Shown in pieces: positions 1 through 5,919 of a DNA stretch of 9,423 nucleotides. Below the pieces are notes generated by a model. It saw only the letters and a program-made list of their open reading frames with translations, was not told the DNA's origin and did no database searches. Position 1 is the first letter of the stretch, and every line of letters begins with the position of its first letter. Made by a program: the position numbers and the translations under genes. The stretch is from assembly GCA_002690445.1 (NCBI GenBank), contig NZER01000297.1, forward strand, positions 1-9,423. The letters are read 5' to 3'. Source of the DNA: Candidatus Pacearchaeota archaeon (GTDB lineage Archaea > Nanoarchaeota > Nanoarchaeia > Pacearchaeales > GW2011-AR1).

Positions 1-93
1 AAATTTTAGATGGAATATTCTTAACCAATCTTCTCTTAATTTAGGATTATTTGAACTATTCAAGTCTTCTTCAAAACATCTAACTTTTACCAT
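1..93 (-). CDS. Partial small protein of unknown function (5' end only)
   Basis: The first 31 codons of a leftward gene that runs off the window edge. The visible protein begins MVKVRCFEEDLNSSNNPK and ends ...WLRIFHLKF. It is hydrophilic with no recognisable domain. The start is well supported: an SD-like AGGTGG lies about nine bases upstream, inside the last codons of the preceding gene, whose TAA stop abuts this ATG (TAAATG). It belongs to the leftward operon of tiny genes and is probably translationally coupled. Function is unknown, and total length cannot be seen. Confidence 0.6.
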   Translation of the reverse strand, partial: MVKVRCFEEDLNSSNNPKLREDWLRIFHLKF

Positions 94-192
94 TTATCCT
101 AACCACCTATTTATTAAATTCTCAATTACTACTCTACCAAAAATAGATCCTGCTATGAATCCTGCAACGAACCAAAATATTGATTTTATCAT
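94..192 (-). CDS. Tiny single-pass membrane protein (32 aa)
   Basis: A 32-residue ORF, MIKSIFWFVAGFIAGSIFGR and then an amphipathic tail ending NRWLG. Residues 4 to 18 are hydrophobic and glycine-rich, with a GxxxG-like pattern typical of packed membrane helices. An SD-like GGGAG lies just upstream, and the ATG overlaps the stop of the previous gene as ATGA. The gene abuts the next one (TAAATG). It is the third of three consecutive single-TM micro-proteins. Possible roles are a holin-like protein or a minor coat or membrane component of a virion, but nothing in the sequence decides this. No family is recognised. The overlapping junctions and the SD are the main reasons to believe the gene is real. 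Confidence 0.62.
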   Translation of the reverse strand: MIKSIFWFVAGFIAGSIFGRVVIENLINRWLG

Positions 193-314
193 CCTAACTC
201 CCTAATTATTATAAACACACTAATTATTAATGTAAAGACTGCCCCAACAAATATTAGAAAGTGTAACCAATACTTGTCTTCTTTCTTCTTTTGCGAACTT
301 TTATCCTGCTTCAT
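189..314 (-). CDS. Tiny single-pass membrane protein (41 aa) with a lysine-rich N-terminus
   Basis: A 41-residue ORF. Residues 1 to 14 are charged (MKQDKSSQKKKEDK). Residues 16 to 37 form one continuous hydrophobic segment (WLHFLIFVGAVFTLIISVFI and on). The tail is short (REL G). The positive-inside rule predicts a cytoplasmic N-terminus. The ATG abuts the stop of the preceding gene (TAAATG), with a purine-rich AAGGAAAG upstream, and its TGA overlaps the next start (ATGA). It lies in the run of three membrane micro-proteins in the leftward operon. A role in host membrane permeabilisation or virion assembly is a guess from size and context only. Confidence 0.66.
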   Translation of the reverse strand: MKQDKSSQKKKEDKYWLHFLIFVGAVFTLIISVFIIIRELG

Positions 315-467
315 TTATAAAGGTCTTTCCTTTTCATTCGCAATCTTATCTAGATTACGAACTTGTTTCTTTCCCTCTAACAACCTCTTAACAATAATAT
401 AAAGTAAGATAACCCAAGTTATCTGGATTACAAACTTTATAATTTTGTAAGATATGTCATTCAACAT
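315..467 (-). CDS. Tiny single-pass membrane protein (50 aa)
   Basis: A 50-residue ORF. After a short N-terminus (MLNDISYK), residues 9 to 27 are hydrophobic (IIKFVIQITWVILLYIIV). They are followed by a basic tail (KRLLEGKKQVRNLDK) that ends NEKERPL. The layout predicts one membrane helix with the C-terminal tail in the cytoplasm, opposite to the 41-aa neighbour. There is no strong SD. The ATG overlaps the previous stop as TAATG, so expression probably depends on translational coupling. Its TAA directly abuts the next ATG. No family is recognised. It is one of three consecutive membrane micro-proteins. Confidence 0.62.
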   Translation of the reverse strand: MLNDISYKIIKFVIQITWVILLYIIVKRLLEGKKQVRNLDKIANEKERPL

Positions 468-616
468 TATGAGGTAATATTAATTACTTCAAACTTTGTT
501 AATGGATTTTTCTTTAACAAATCATTAAAGGCGTTTAAGTTATATCCTTTGTATTTGGATTTGCTTACTCTTACTATTACCATTATAGATTTGTTGTCTT
601 TAGTTTTCTTTGTCAT
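467..616 (-). CDS. Small hypothetical protein (49 aa)
   Basis: A 49-residue basic protein, MTKKTKDNKSIMVIVRVSKS followed by KYKGYNLNAF and ending FEVINITS. The alternation around residues 11 to 18 (IMVIVRVS) and near the C-terminus (FEVINI) suggests a small beta-containing fold with a helix between (LNAFNDLLKK). The start is supported by an SD-like AGGAGA a few bases upstream. The gene overlaps the upstream 75-aa gene by 17 bases and the downstream gene by one base (TAATG). Function is unknown. Confidence 0.62.
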   Translation of the reverse strand: MTKKTKDNKSIMVIVRVSKSKYKGYNLNAFNDLLKKNPLTKFEVINITS

Positions 617-827
617 TCTTTTTCTCTCCTAAGATTTCTGAATTAAAATCAAATGTAAAGAAATCATTTTTGTAATCAAAGATGTTATCCATTTGTTTCA
701 ACTCTTTGTTTGTCTTCTTATCTTCACCAACTACTAAGTCACCAAAGTATTCTCCTACCCTAAATAATCCTCCAAAGATACTATTTAGATTTGTGCTTTC
801 CTTCATTTGTTTGTTCTTTTCTTTCAT
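600..827 (-). CDS. Small acidic/lysine-rich hypothetical protein (75 aa)
   Basis: A 75-residue protein beginning MKEKNKQMKESTNLNSIFGG. It has a short hydrophobic core (IFGGLFRVGEYFGDLVVG, residues 17 to 34) and a charged tail rich in K, D, N and F. There is no clear membrane helix and no recognised domain. An unusually good SD (GGAGGGA) lies about eight bases before the first ATG. That makes M1 preferable to M8, even though it implies a 47-base overlap with the end of the zinc-ribbon gene. The SD lies inside the Trp-Arg-Glu codons of that gene. Function is unknown. Confidence 0.66.
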   Translation of the reverse strand: MKEKNKQMKESTNLNSIFGGLFRVGEYFGDLVVGEDKKTNKELKQMDNIFDYKNDFFTFDFNSEILGEKKNDKEN

Positions 828-942
828 CTTTTATCTCCCTCCAGTTGTATGATTTACATCTAGGACACACTACAGGATCTTGAACTATAGGTTGCCATTG
901 ATGACCACACTTTGGACTGTTACATTTACATTTGTTAACCAT
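781..942 (-). CDS. Small zinc-ribbon protein (53 aa)
   Basis: First gene of the leftward operon. The protein starts MVNKCKCNSPKCGHQWQP and carries a second knuckle, CPRCKSYNW. Likely zinc ligands are C7 and C12 (or C5/C7, with H14 nearby) paired with C27 and C30. A 'C..CGH.W.P ... CPRCKS..W' layout is typical of small archaeal zinc ribbons, which usually act as nucleic-acid-binding or transcription-linked adaptors; the exact role here is unknown. The tail is hydrophilic and basic (residues 37 to 53). The TATA box is centred about 26 bases upstream of the ATG, so the mRNA is probably leaderless. The last 47 bases overlap the next gene. Confidence 0.78.
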   Translation of the reverse strand: MVNKCKCNSPKCGHQWQPIVQDPVVCPRCKSYNWREIKDERKEQTNEGKHKSK

Positions 943-963
943 ATATTTACTAATACGTATAAG

Positions 964-979
964 TATTTAAACCTTTCGG
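964..979 (-). promoter_or_regulatory. Archaeal TATA box plus BRE for the leftward small-gene operon
   Basis: On the minus strand TTTAAATA (964-971) is preceded directly by CCGAAAGG (972-979), a purine-rich BRE-like element. The TATA centre is about 26 bases from the A of the zinc-ribbon ATG, the usual archaeal TATA-to-TSS distance. The predicted start site therefore coincides with the start codon. An ATACGTAT palindrome (953-960), inside a weaker dyad, sits between TATA and ATG where a repressor could bind. Confidence 0.72.
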
Positions 980-994
980 TAGAATGATTAAATG

Positions 995-1013
995 TTTTAA
1001 GCATTGCTTAAAA
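995..1013. promoter_or_regulatory. Perfect palindrome upstream of the TATA/BRE (candidate operator)
   Basis: TTTTAAGC (995-1002), spacer ATT, GCTTAAAA (1006-1013): two perfect 8-bp arms. It lies about 15 bases upstream of the BRE of the leftward operon, where archaeal activators often bind. It could also form an RNA hairpin if transcribed. No coding explanation was found. Confidence 0.45.
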
Positions 1014-1054
1014 GTTCCTATCATACCCCTTTAAAAATGAAGTATAAGGTAATT

Positions 1055-1078
1055 AGTTCCCGACAGCTGTCAAAAACT
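1055..1078 (-). other. Strand-specific RNA hairpin downstream of the ATPase gene
   Basis: Read on the minus strand, the arm AGTTTTTGAC (1078-1069), loop AGCT, and arm GTCGGGAACT (1064-1055) form a 10-bp stem with three G-U pairs. On the plus strand the same positions would be C-A mismatches, so the structure favours minus-strand RNA. It begins about 23 bases after the ATPase stop. There is no U-tract directly behind it, so it may be a 3' end stabiliser, a processing site or a small RNA rather than a classic terminator. The core is GACAGCTGTC, a perfect DNA palindrome, so a protein-binding site is an alternative. Confidence 0.4.
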
Positions 1079-1101
1079 CATTTTCCTAGGGATTTCGGGT
1101 G

Positions 1102-2007
1102 TTATCGCCTACTTTTTGGTGAATTTAGAACCTCACTAATAGTTGTTCTAGCTGTTTCTATTAGATCTCCTATCTGTTGTTGGGTATATCCCATCTCATA
1201 GAACTTTCTTATGAAAATATCCCTTTGTTTCAATGTTTTAGTATATCTAGGTGTAGCATTTAGAGGATCATTGCTTTCTGCCCTCTTTAACATCTTCTCC
1301 CTCTTGATTTCCCTATATTTCTTCTCGTCTATGGGGTAAAACTCCCTAAAATCCCCTATAATCTCTGGTCTAGCAGCATAATAGTTCAAAAACTTCTTCC
1401 CATTAACATATAGGTCTTTCTTTCTTGGCTTAGAGAAGAATCTAAAGAACCCCCTCTTAAAATATCCTTCCCTATCCACTTGATAATAAACATCTAACAA
1501 ACAAATTGAACGAGATATAGCAATTCCTTTAGGTAAATCAAAGAAATCAGGGATGATTAATATGTTAAATAGATTATACTGACCACATTCCCTAAAATAA
1601 TCAAACACTATTTGAGTAGAAGCCCTTAATACTTTCTTTGAATCTAAATCAGCACCAGCTTCATCAAATAATATTGGAGAGTAAGGAGCTTTTGCTCCTA
1701 AGTCATGTCCTTTCTTTATTAATTCTTGACCATCAAACACAAAGTTATCATCTAGATTAAATATTGTCTTCTTTCCATATACTTCTTGCATTTCATATGC
1801 AATATAAGATGCTATCTGCATACCTAATACAGATTTTCCTACTCTTACATCTCCTCCTCCAGAGATTAAGATAGTGAAGTCCCAATCATTAACAATATTC
1901 TTAAGAAGTATATCTATATTTCTCTTTAACTCTTGGTGCATATAGAAACCATCACTCTTTTGTCCTTTAAAATGCCCTAATGGAAATAATTTCTCACATA
2001 CTTTCAT
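1102..2007 (-). CDS. P-loop ATPase, viral packaging/Zot-FtsK-HerA-like, with C-terminal HTH
   Basis: A 301-aa ATPase. The Walker A is GDVRVGKS (residues 52-59), introduced by a 'DWDFTILISGG' strand (41-51). The Walker B is PILFDEAG (111-118). A later strand, NILIIPDFFDL (148-158), sits where FtsK/HerA and Zot ATPases have their sensor, but the usual 'TQ' is replaced by PD. Residues 263 to 294 (IFIRKFYEMGYTQQQIGDLI and on) form a helix-turn-helix of the recombinase/sigma-region-4 type. Known relatives pump DNA into capsids or across membranes; using the HTH to recognise the substrate is an inference. The start overlaps the stop of the 145-aa gene (ATGA), with no strong SD, so coupling is likely. 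It could instead act in replication or partition. No nuclease domain is present, so it is not a standard terminase. Confidence 0.8.
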   Translation of the reverse strand: MKVCEKLFPLGHFKGQKSDGFYMHQELKRNIDILLKNIVNDWDFTILISGGGDVRVGKSVLGMQIASYIAYEMQEVYGKKTIFNLDDNFVFDGQELIKKGHDLGAKAPYSPILFDEAGADLDSKKVLRASTQIVFDYFRECGQYNLFNILIIPDFFDLPKGIAISRSICLLDVYYQVDREGYFKRGFFRFFSKPRKKDLYVNGKKFLNYYAARPEIIGDFREFYPIDEKKYREIKREKMLKRAESNDPLNATPRYTKTLKQRDIFIRKFYEMGYTQQQIGDLIETARTTISEVLNSPKSRR

Positions 2008-2441
2008 CTTTTTGTAATTGCCTTAGCTGGATCTTCATCTTTTGGAAACAATAATACTTCTATCTTATCACTTTCCCTTATAATCATTTCCCATTCCTCT
2101 AAATTACAAGAAATCTTATAGGTATCCACAAAAATTCTGTTATTTTTCTCTTGTGCTTTTAATTTATTATTCATACTTAATAAATCTTTATTGATTTCTT
2201 TTTTTATTGTCTTTATTTTTTCTACTTCATCCTCTTTTAATAGGATAAGTGTTTCCATAAGTAATCTTGATAGCCAATGTTTCCATTGAAAGAAAGATTC
2301 TAGATGTCCCTCCATTGCATAAGAAGAACATTCATGTACTATGTTTAAAATATAATTAATTCTTTGAACAGAAGCAACTCCAATGTTAAATCTTTCACTT
2401 AAACTAGAATTTGGTGTGTTTTGTGGTTCGGCATCATTCAT
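2004..2441 (-). CDS. Helical hypothetical protein upstream of the packaging-type ATPase (145 aa)
   Basis: A 145-aa, mostly helical protein. Residues 25 to 70 form amphipathic helices rich in W, H and L (RINYILNIVHECSSY, then FFQWKHWLSRLLMETLILL). A charged coiled-coil-like helix follows (about 70-100, KIKTIKKEINKDLLS), with a beta-like C-terminus (IEVLLFP). No motif is recognised. It is the first gene of a two-gene unit and overlaps the ATPase by four bases, so it is probably a partner of the ATPase, for example an adaptor, but this rests only on context. The ATG is six bases or so from the TSS predicted by the TATA box, giving a near-leaderless transcript. Cys and His residues do not form a zinc site. 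Confidence 0.7.
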   Translation of the reverse strand: MNDAEPQNTPNSSLSERFNIGVASVQRINYILNIVHECSSYAMEGHLESFFQWKHWLSRLLMETLILLKEDEVEKIKTIKKEINKDLLSMNNKLKAQEKNNRIFVDTYKISCNLEEWEMIIRESDKIEVLLFPKDEDPAKAITKR

Positions 2442-2452
2442 CTTCTACAACA

Positions 2453-2460
2453 TATATAAT
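2453..2460 (+). promoter_or_regulatory. Candidate TATA box for the rightward operon
   Basis: TATATAAT on the plus strand. The predicted TSS near 2483 would give a leader of about 34 bases that contains the hairpin at 2491-2511. An alternative box, TTAATATAAA (2469-2478), is the same DNA used by the opposite promoter and would start transcripts near 2500. The two operons therefore share or overlap core promoter elements in this 75-bp region. Confidence 0.4.
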
Positions 2461-2468
2461 AAATCTTA

Positions 2469-2478
2469 TTAATATAAA
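2469..2478 (-). promoter_or_regulatory. TATA box for the 145-aa/ATPase operon
   Basis: On the minus strand, TTTATATTAA. Its centre is about 33 bases before the ATG at 2441, so the TSS is predicted about 5-7 bases upstream of the start codon. A second AT-rich box (TTATATAT, 2454-2461) lies too close to the ATG to serve this gene in the usual way. Confidence 0.5.
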
Positions 2479-2490
2479 GGTATCTATACT

Positions 2491-2511
2491 ATTACTTAGT
2501 TGCTAGGTAAT
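2491..2511 (+). promoter_or_regulatory. Leader hairpin covering the SD of the 1090-aa gene
   Basis: ATTACTTAG (2491-2499), loop TTG, CTAGGTAAT (2503-2511) form a 9-bp stem with one G-U pair in RNA. The only SD-like sequence before the TTG start, AGGT (2505-2508), lies in the 3' arm. A fold would mask it and could control translation. The same inverted repeat could instead be a DNA operator between TATA and start. Confidence 0.42.
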
Positions 2512-2516
2512 TAAAG

Positions 2517-5500
2517 TTGGTAAATGGAGTAAGCACAAAAAGATCTAAGTCAATTAGAAAGATAACTCCAAAAGAGAAGAAAGAATTTGGAAAACTCATT
2601 AGTGGACCAAGAGGAGAAGGAAAAGATCCTTCTGTAATTAAGAGAGCTAAACGAACAGGAAGAACTGTTCAAGAAGTTGAACAAGAAATTCAATTACTTA
2701 AAGAACAAACAGGAATTAAATCTACAGGAACTGCTATTTCTAGAATAAAAACATTGGAACGAGGAGGAGGACAAGTAAGAGTAAGTGATGGACAACTTGT
2801 TATTGTAACAGAACCAGAAACACAATTAATTAGGGGAACTCGTGAAGAATTAAAAGGAAAAATAAGAACAAAGATTCTATTAGGTAAAGAAGGGGAAGTA
2901 AGAGGTGCTTCTGAATTAATAAGAGCTGCAGAAGCAAGAAGAATTTCACAAGAGATAGCTGAAGAGGATCGTCCAGCAGATGTAGCTGATGTAGAAGTTG
3001 AAGAAGATGAAGTAGAACATCCTGATTTTGAAATAGATCCTCCAGCAGAGTTTAGAATTGATGAACCTTCACCCATACAGAAAGCTAGAGGATTTTTAGC
3101 ACAACAAGGAATAAGATTACCAACTAAGGAACAATTAGGTGATGAATTTGCAGCATTAAGGGGAAAGTTATCTAAAAGAAGAAGGGAAATAGAGGAATCT
3201 AAAACAAAGGAAAGGATAAGAGGAGAATTAGGTATTGGAGAATTTGAAACAGAGATTGAAGGATTGAAAGGATTAGGAAAAGAAATAGAACTTGAGAAGG
3301 ATGTTGGAGTAATAGAAGAAAAACTACTTGAATTTAAAGAAAAAAGAAAAGGATTGAAAGCTAAAGAGGAAGAGATTAAATTAAAGACAGAAGAATTTTT
3401 TGAAACACCTAAATTCTTCCCTACATTAATTAAAGGGTTTAAAGAAACAAAGGGGAAGAAATTAAAGTTTAAAACTAAAGAAGAAAGGGAACAAATAAAA
3501 TTTGATTTAGAGAAAGAACTTGGAACTTTGGGTTTATTTTCTAAAGCAGAAACAATTCAAATATCAGAAACTGCAAAACAATTTAAAGAAACTCCTATTA
3601 TAAGCAGGGCAGCTTCAATTGTTAGTATTTATCTTCTTGCAAGAGGAGGTAGAAACCTATTAGCCAAAGCTGGATTGAGTAGAGTAGCTGGATTAGGTTT
3701 TTTAGGGGCAGTAGCTTTACAACCAAAAGAATTTACTAGAGGATTAGTAACTCGTGCAGTAACTTCTCCTGAATTATTATTTGCAGAGTTAGCAGGGTTT
3801 GGAAAAGTATCTAAAGGAGTTAAGAAAAGTATTGCAGAGAGAGGAACATTATTAGTGCCTAGAGATATAAAAGTTTCTATTCCTACAGTTAAGATTCTAA
3901 AGCCACCAATAAAAGCTATTGAAATAGCAAAAGAACCTGGAGGAGTAAGTACCATATTACAAGAAGCAAAGTTTACTGTAAAAGCAACACAGATTACAAC
4001 TGATACTCCTATACTAGGTAAATTATTCCCTAAAAGTTTTTTAAGGGATCTTCCAGATACTTTCATTAATGATTTAATATTTAAAAGATTAAGACCTAAA
4101 GTTAAAAAAAGAGTTGCACAAAGAACTGTTGGACTAGAAGGATTGGGAAAACCTATTCCTATTGAAAAAATAAGTATAACTCTTCCTAAGAAAGGACAGA
4201 GATTTGTTGATGTATCATTTAAATTAAGAGAGGAATCAATTTCTTTAGATTTAACTAGAAAACAAGCACAGTTCTTAGGTCAAAGATTATCTAAAGGAGA
4301 ATTTAAACTTGAGTCTGGAACAGGTGCTGAAAAGAGAGGGTTTGATTTGAAACAATTAGATAAAAGTTTCTTCTTTTCTCCTATAGAATTTGTTGGTAGG
4401 ATACCAAGAGCTAAAACAAGATTTAAAGGAAGAGGATTTGAAATAATAGAAGCTCTACAAGATACAACAAAACCATTCGCTAGTTTTAGTAAATTAGATT
4501 TAGATTTATTTAGATTACAAACTGCAAAGATTTCTCCAGAAAAGGTTGCACAAAAATTAGTCAAGAAAGGAAGAATTAACCCACCTGAATTTATTAGTGG
4601 ATTTTTAAAAGAGAAAGGAGTTCTTGGTAGGATTTTATTTCCTACAGAAAAATTTAAACTTAAAGGATATAAACCTTTTATTGAAATAGAAAAAAGACCT
4701 AGATTAGAAAAACTATCCAAATCATTGAAAGCTGGAAGAATACCTAAACAGTTAGTAAGTAGAAAAAGGATTCTTAGACATGAATTATTACATTTTTTTG
4801 ATAAAACAAAACCTGAACCACTAATATTAAAACAAGAAAAACAACCTTTACTTGAAGGTACATTCTTAAGAGGAGGAAGATTTAGGATTAGAGGAACAGC
4901 ATTAACAAAACAATTAAGAGAAGTAACTTTAGGAGGAACATTCTTTAGAATATTTGGTACTGTAGGATTAACTAAAAGAGCAAGAATTGCTAAACCACTT
5001 GTTTCTAAACCAACAAAAGTTACTGCTTTAACAATTTATAAACCTTTACAAATTAAGGATATACCTAAAGCTCAACAAACAGATGGGAGCAGTTCCACAA
5101 TCCAATCGCTTAAAACACAACCAGGATTATCACCAAAATCAATTCAAGACATAGGTAAAACTTTAGCAAGGGGGATTGATTTAAAACCACCTACACCTAG
5201 AATAAGGGATGCACCTATAACTAAAACAATTTCAATAACTAGACCAACTATTCAAAGACCAGGAGTTATACAGATTTCTAAAGATTTAACTAAACAAAGT
5301 CAAAGTTTTAGGTTAAAACCTATATTACTTTCTAAATCAGGAACAAGACAAGTATCTAAAACTAAAACAATTATATCTCCAAAACTAATACAAGGATTAG
5401 CTTTGAGAACTCCAACAACACAAGCATCTAGAACTAGGATTCAAGATATAACTGCAACAGTACCAGTAGAAAAAATTATTACGAAGGAAATAACAAAACA

Positions 5501-5789
5501 AATTCCAAGAACAGAATTAAGATTAAGAACTCCTCCTCCATCAACAGTTACTGTTCCAGGAGTTCCCCCATTTACACCCCCTCCAACATTTTTTATTCCA
5601 CCTTTCTTACCTAAAGGACCAAGATTCCCAAAGATAAAATTACCAAGAGGAAGAGGAAGAATCCTTAAACAATTCACACCATCAGTTCTAGCAATAGAGT
5701 TTGATTTAAGAGGACCATTCAAAGGATTGATAGGTGGATTAAGAACAAGAGGATTACCAAGTTTAAAGAAGAGAAAAAGAAGGAGGTAA
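2517..5789 (+). CDS. Very large basic protein with HELLH motif, putative virion structural/scaffold protein (1090 aa)
   Basis: I do not recognise this family. Layout: basic N-terminus (1-60); acidic linker about 149-180 (EEDRPADVADVEVEEDEVEH); charged coiled-coil-like region 224-296; weakly hydrophobic helices 361-402 (AASIVSIYLLARG, VAGLGFLGAVAL); long K/R/I-rich body; HELLHFFD at 755-762, matching the HExxH zinc-peptidase signature; T/K/P-rich region 860-1000; proline-rich stretch 1003-1047; a basic tail ending GLPSLKKRKRRR. It contains no Cys, no Trp and no Met after M1, and only three His, two of them in HELLH. The start must be TTG at 2517: an in-frame TAA lies at 2508-2510, no ATG or GTG precedes the body, and AGGT sits upstream. 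First gene of the rightward operon. A virion scaffold or maturation protease is an inference from size, composition and neighbours. Confidence 0.82.
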   Translation: MVNGVSTKRSKSIRKITPKEKKEFGKLISGPRGEGKDPSVIKRAKRTGRTVQEVEQEIQLLKEQTGIKSTGTAISRIKTLERGGGQVRVSDGQLVIVTEPETQLIRGTREELKGKIRTKILLGKEGEVRGASELIRAAEARRISQEIAEEDRPADVADVEVEEDEVEHPDFEIDPPAEFRIDEPSPIQKARGFLAQQGIRLPTKEQLGDEFAALRGKLSKRRREIEESKTKERIRGELGIGEFETEIEGLKGLGKEIELEKDVGVIEEKLLEFKEKRKGLKAKEEEIKLKTEEFFETPKFFPTLIKGFKETKGKKLKFKTKEEREQIKFDLEKELGTLGLFSKAETIQISETAKQFKETPIISRAASIVSIYLLARGGRNLLAKAGLSRVAGLGFLGAVALQPKEFTRGLVTRAVTSPELLFAELAGFGKVSKGVKKSIAERGTLLVPRDIKVSIPTVKILKPPIKAIEIAKEPGGVSTILQEAKFTVKATQITTDTPILGKLFPKSFLRDLPDTFINDLIFKRLRPKVKKRVAQRTVGLEGLGKPIPIEKISITLPKKGQRFVDVSFKLREESISLDLTRKQAQFLGQRLSKGEFKLESGTGAEKRGFDLKQLDKSFFFSPIEFVGRIPRAKTRFKGRGFEIIEALQDTTKPFASFSKLDLDLFRLQTAKISPEKVAQKLVKKGRINPPEFISGFLKEKGVLGRILFPTEKFKLKGYKPFIEIEKRPRLEKLSKSLKAGRIPKQLVSRKRILRHELLHFFDKTKPEPLILKQEKQPLLEGTFLRGGRFRIRGTALTKQLREVTLGGTFFRIFGTVGLTKRARIAKPLVSKPTKVTALTIYKPLQIKDIPKAQQTDGSSSTIQSLKTQPGLSPKSIQDIGKTLARGIDLKPPTPRIRDAPITKTISITRPTIQRPGVIQISKDLTKQSQSFRLKPILLSKSGTRQVSKTKTIISPKLIQGLALRTPTTQASRTRIQDITATVPVEKIITKEITKQIPRTELRLRTPPPSTVTVPGVPPFTPPPTFFIPPFLPKGPRFPKIKLPRGRGRILKQFTPSVLAIEFDLRGPFKGLIGGLRTRGLPSLKKRKRRR
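5082..5102 (+). repeat. 21-bp exact repeat, copy 1 (inside the 1090-aa gene)
   Basis: Contains GGGAGCAGTTCCACAATC and is identical over 21 bases to 7672-7692. Here it is read as Asp-Gly-Ser-Ser-Ser-Thr-Ile (residues 856-862), starting at codon position 1. The local codons (AGC, TCC, ATC, then TCG) look less AT-rich than the rest of this gene. Confidence 0.75.
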
Positions 5790-5794
5790 AAGAA
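5747..5794 (+). repeat. 48-bp imperfect direct repeat, copy 1 (tail of the 1090-aa gene plus SD)
   Basis: Matches 5926-5973 at 43 of 48 positions. It covers the codons for the basic tail RGLPSLKKRKRRR, the TAA stop and the SD (AGGAGGT, 5781-5787) of the following 40-aa gene. Confidence 0.75.
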
Positions 5795-5795
5795 A

Positions 5796-5918
5796 ATGGC
5801 AAAGAAAAAATTAACCAAAGAAGATATAAAATTATCCAACATAGTAGAATTTAATTTATGGGGAACATCAAGAACAAAGAAAAAGAAAGCTGGGTTGTAT
5901 GATTGGAGGAAAAAATAA
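5796..5918 (+). CDS. Tiny basic protein A (40 aa)
   Basis: A 40-residue, strongly basic protein starting MAKKKLTKEDIKLSNIVEFN, with an LWGTS centre, a KKKK run (28-31) and the end GLYDWRKK. It has eleven Lys and two Arg against four acidic residues. The SD GGAGG (5782-5786) is nine bases from the ATG and forms the last Arg codons of the 1090-aa gene. Two 48-bp direct repeats flank this gene, as if it were a small cassette inserted or duplicated here. Together with the next two genes it forms a set of tiny basic proteins, possibly virion nucleoproteins or RNA/DNA-binding peptides; that role is inferred from charge and context only. Confidence 0.68.
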   Translation: MAKKKLTKEDIKLSNIVEFNLWGTSRTKKKKAGLYDWRKK

Positions 5919-5919
5919 A

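Noticed and set aside
950..1024. 24-aa minus-strand micro-ORF (MIGTFKQCLKHLIILPKG...) in the intergenic gap
   Set aside because: It runs through the palindrome, BRE and TATA box. A GGGG precedes its ATG, but the control elements explain the sequence better.
1004..1201. 65-aa ORF on the plus strand
   Set aside because: It lies over the 3' end of the ATPase gene and the hairpin/palindrome region, has no SD, and its composition is that of an antisense shadow.
5899..5919. ATG 5899 as start of basic protein B
   Set aside because: It lies before the GGAGG that would serve as its SD; ATG 5920 or 5974 are correctly spaced.
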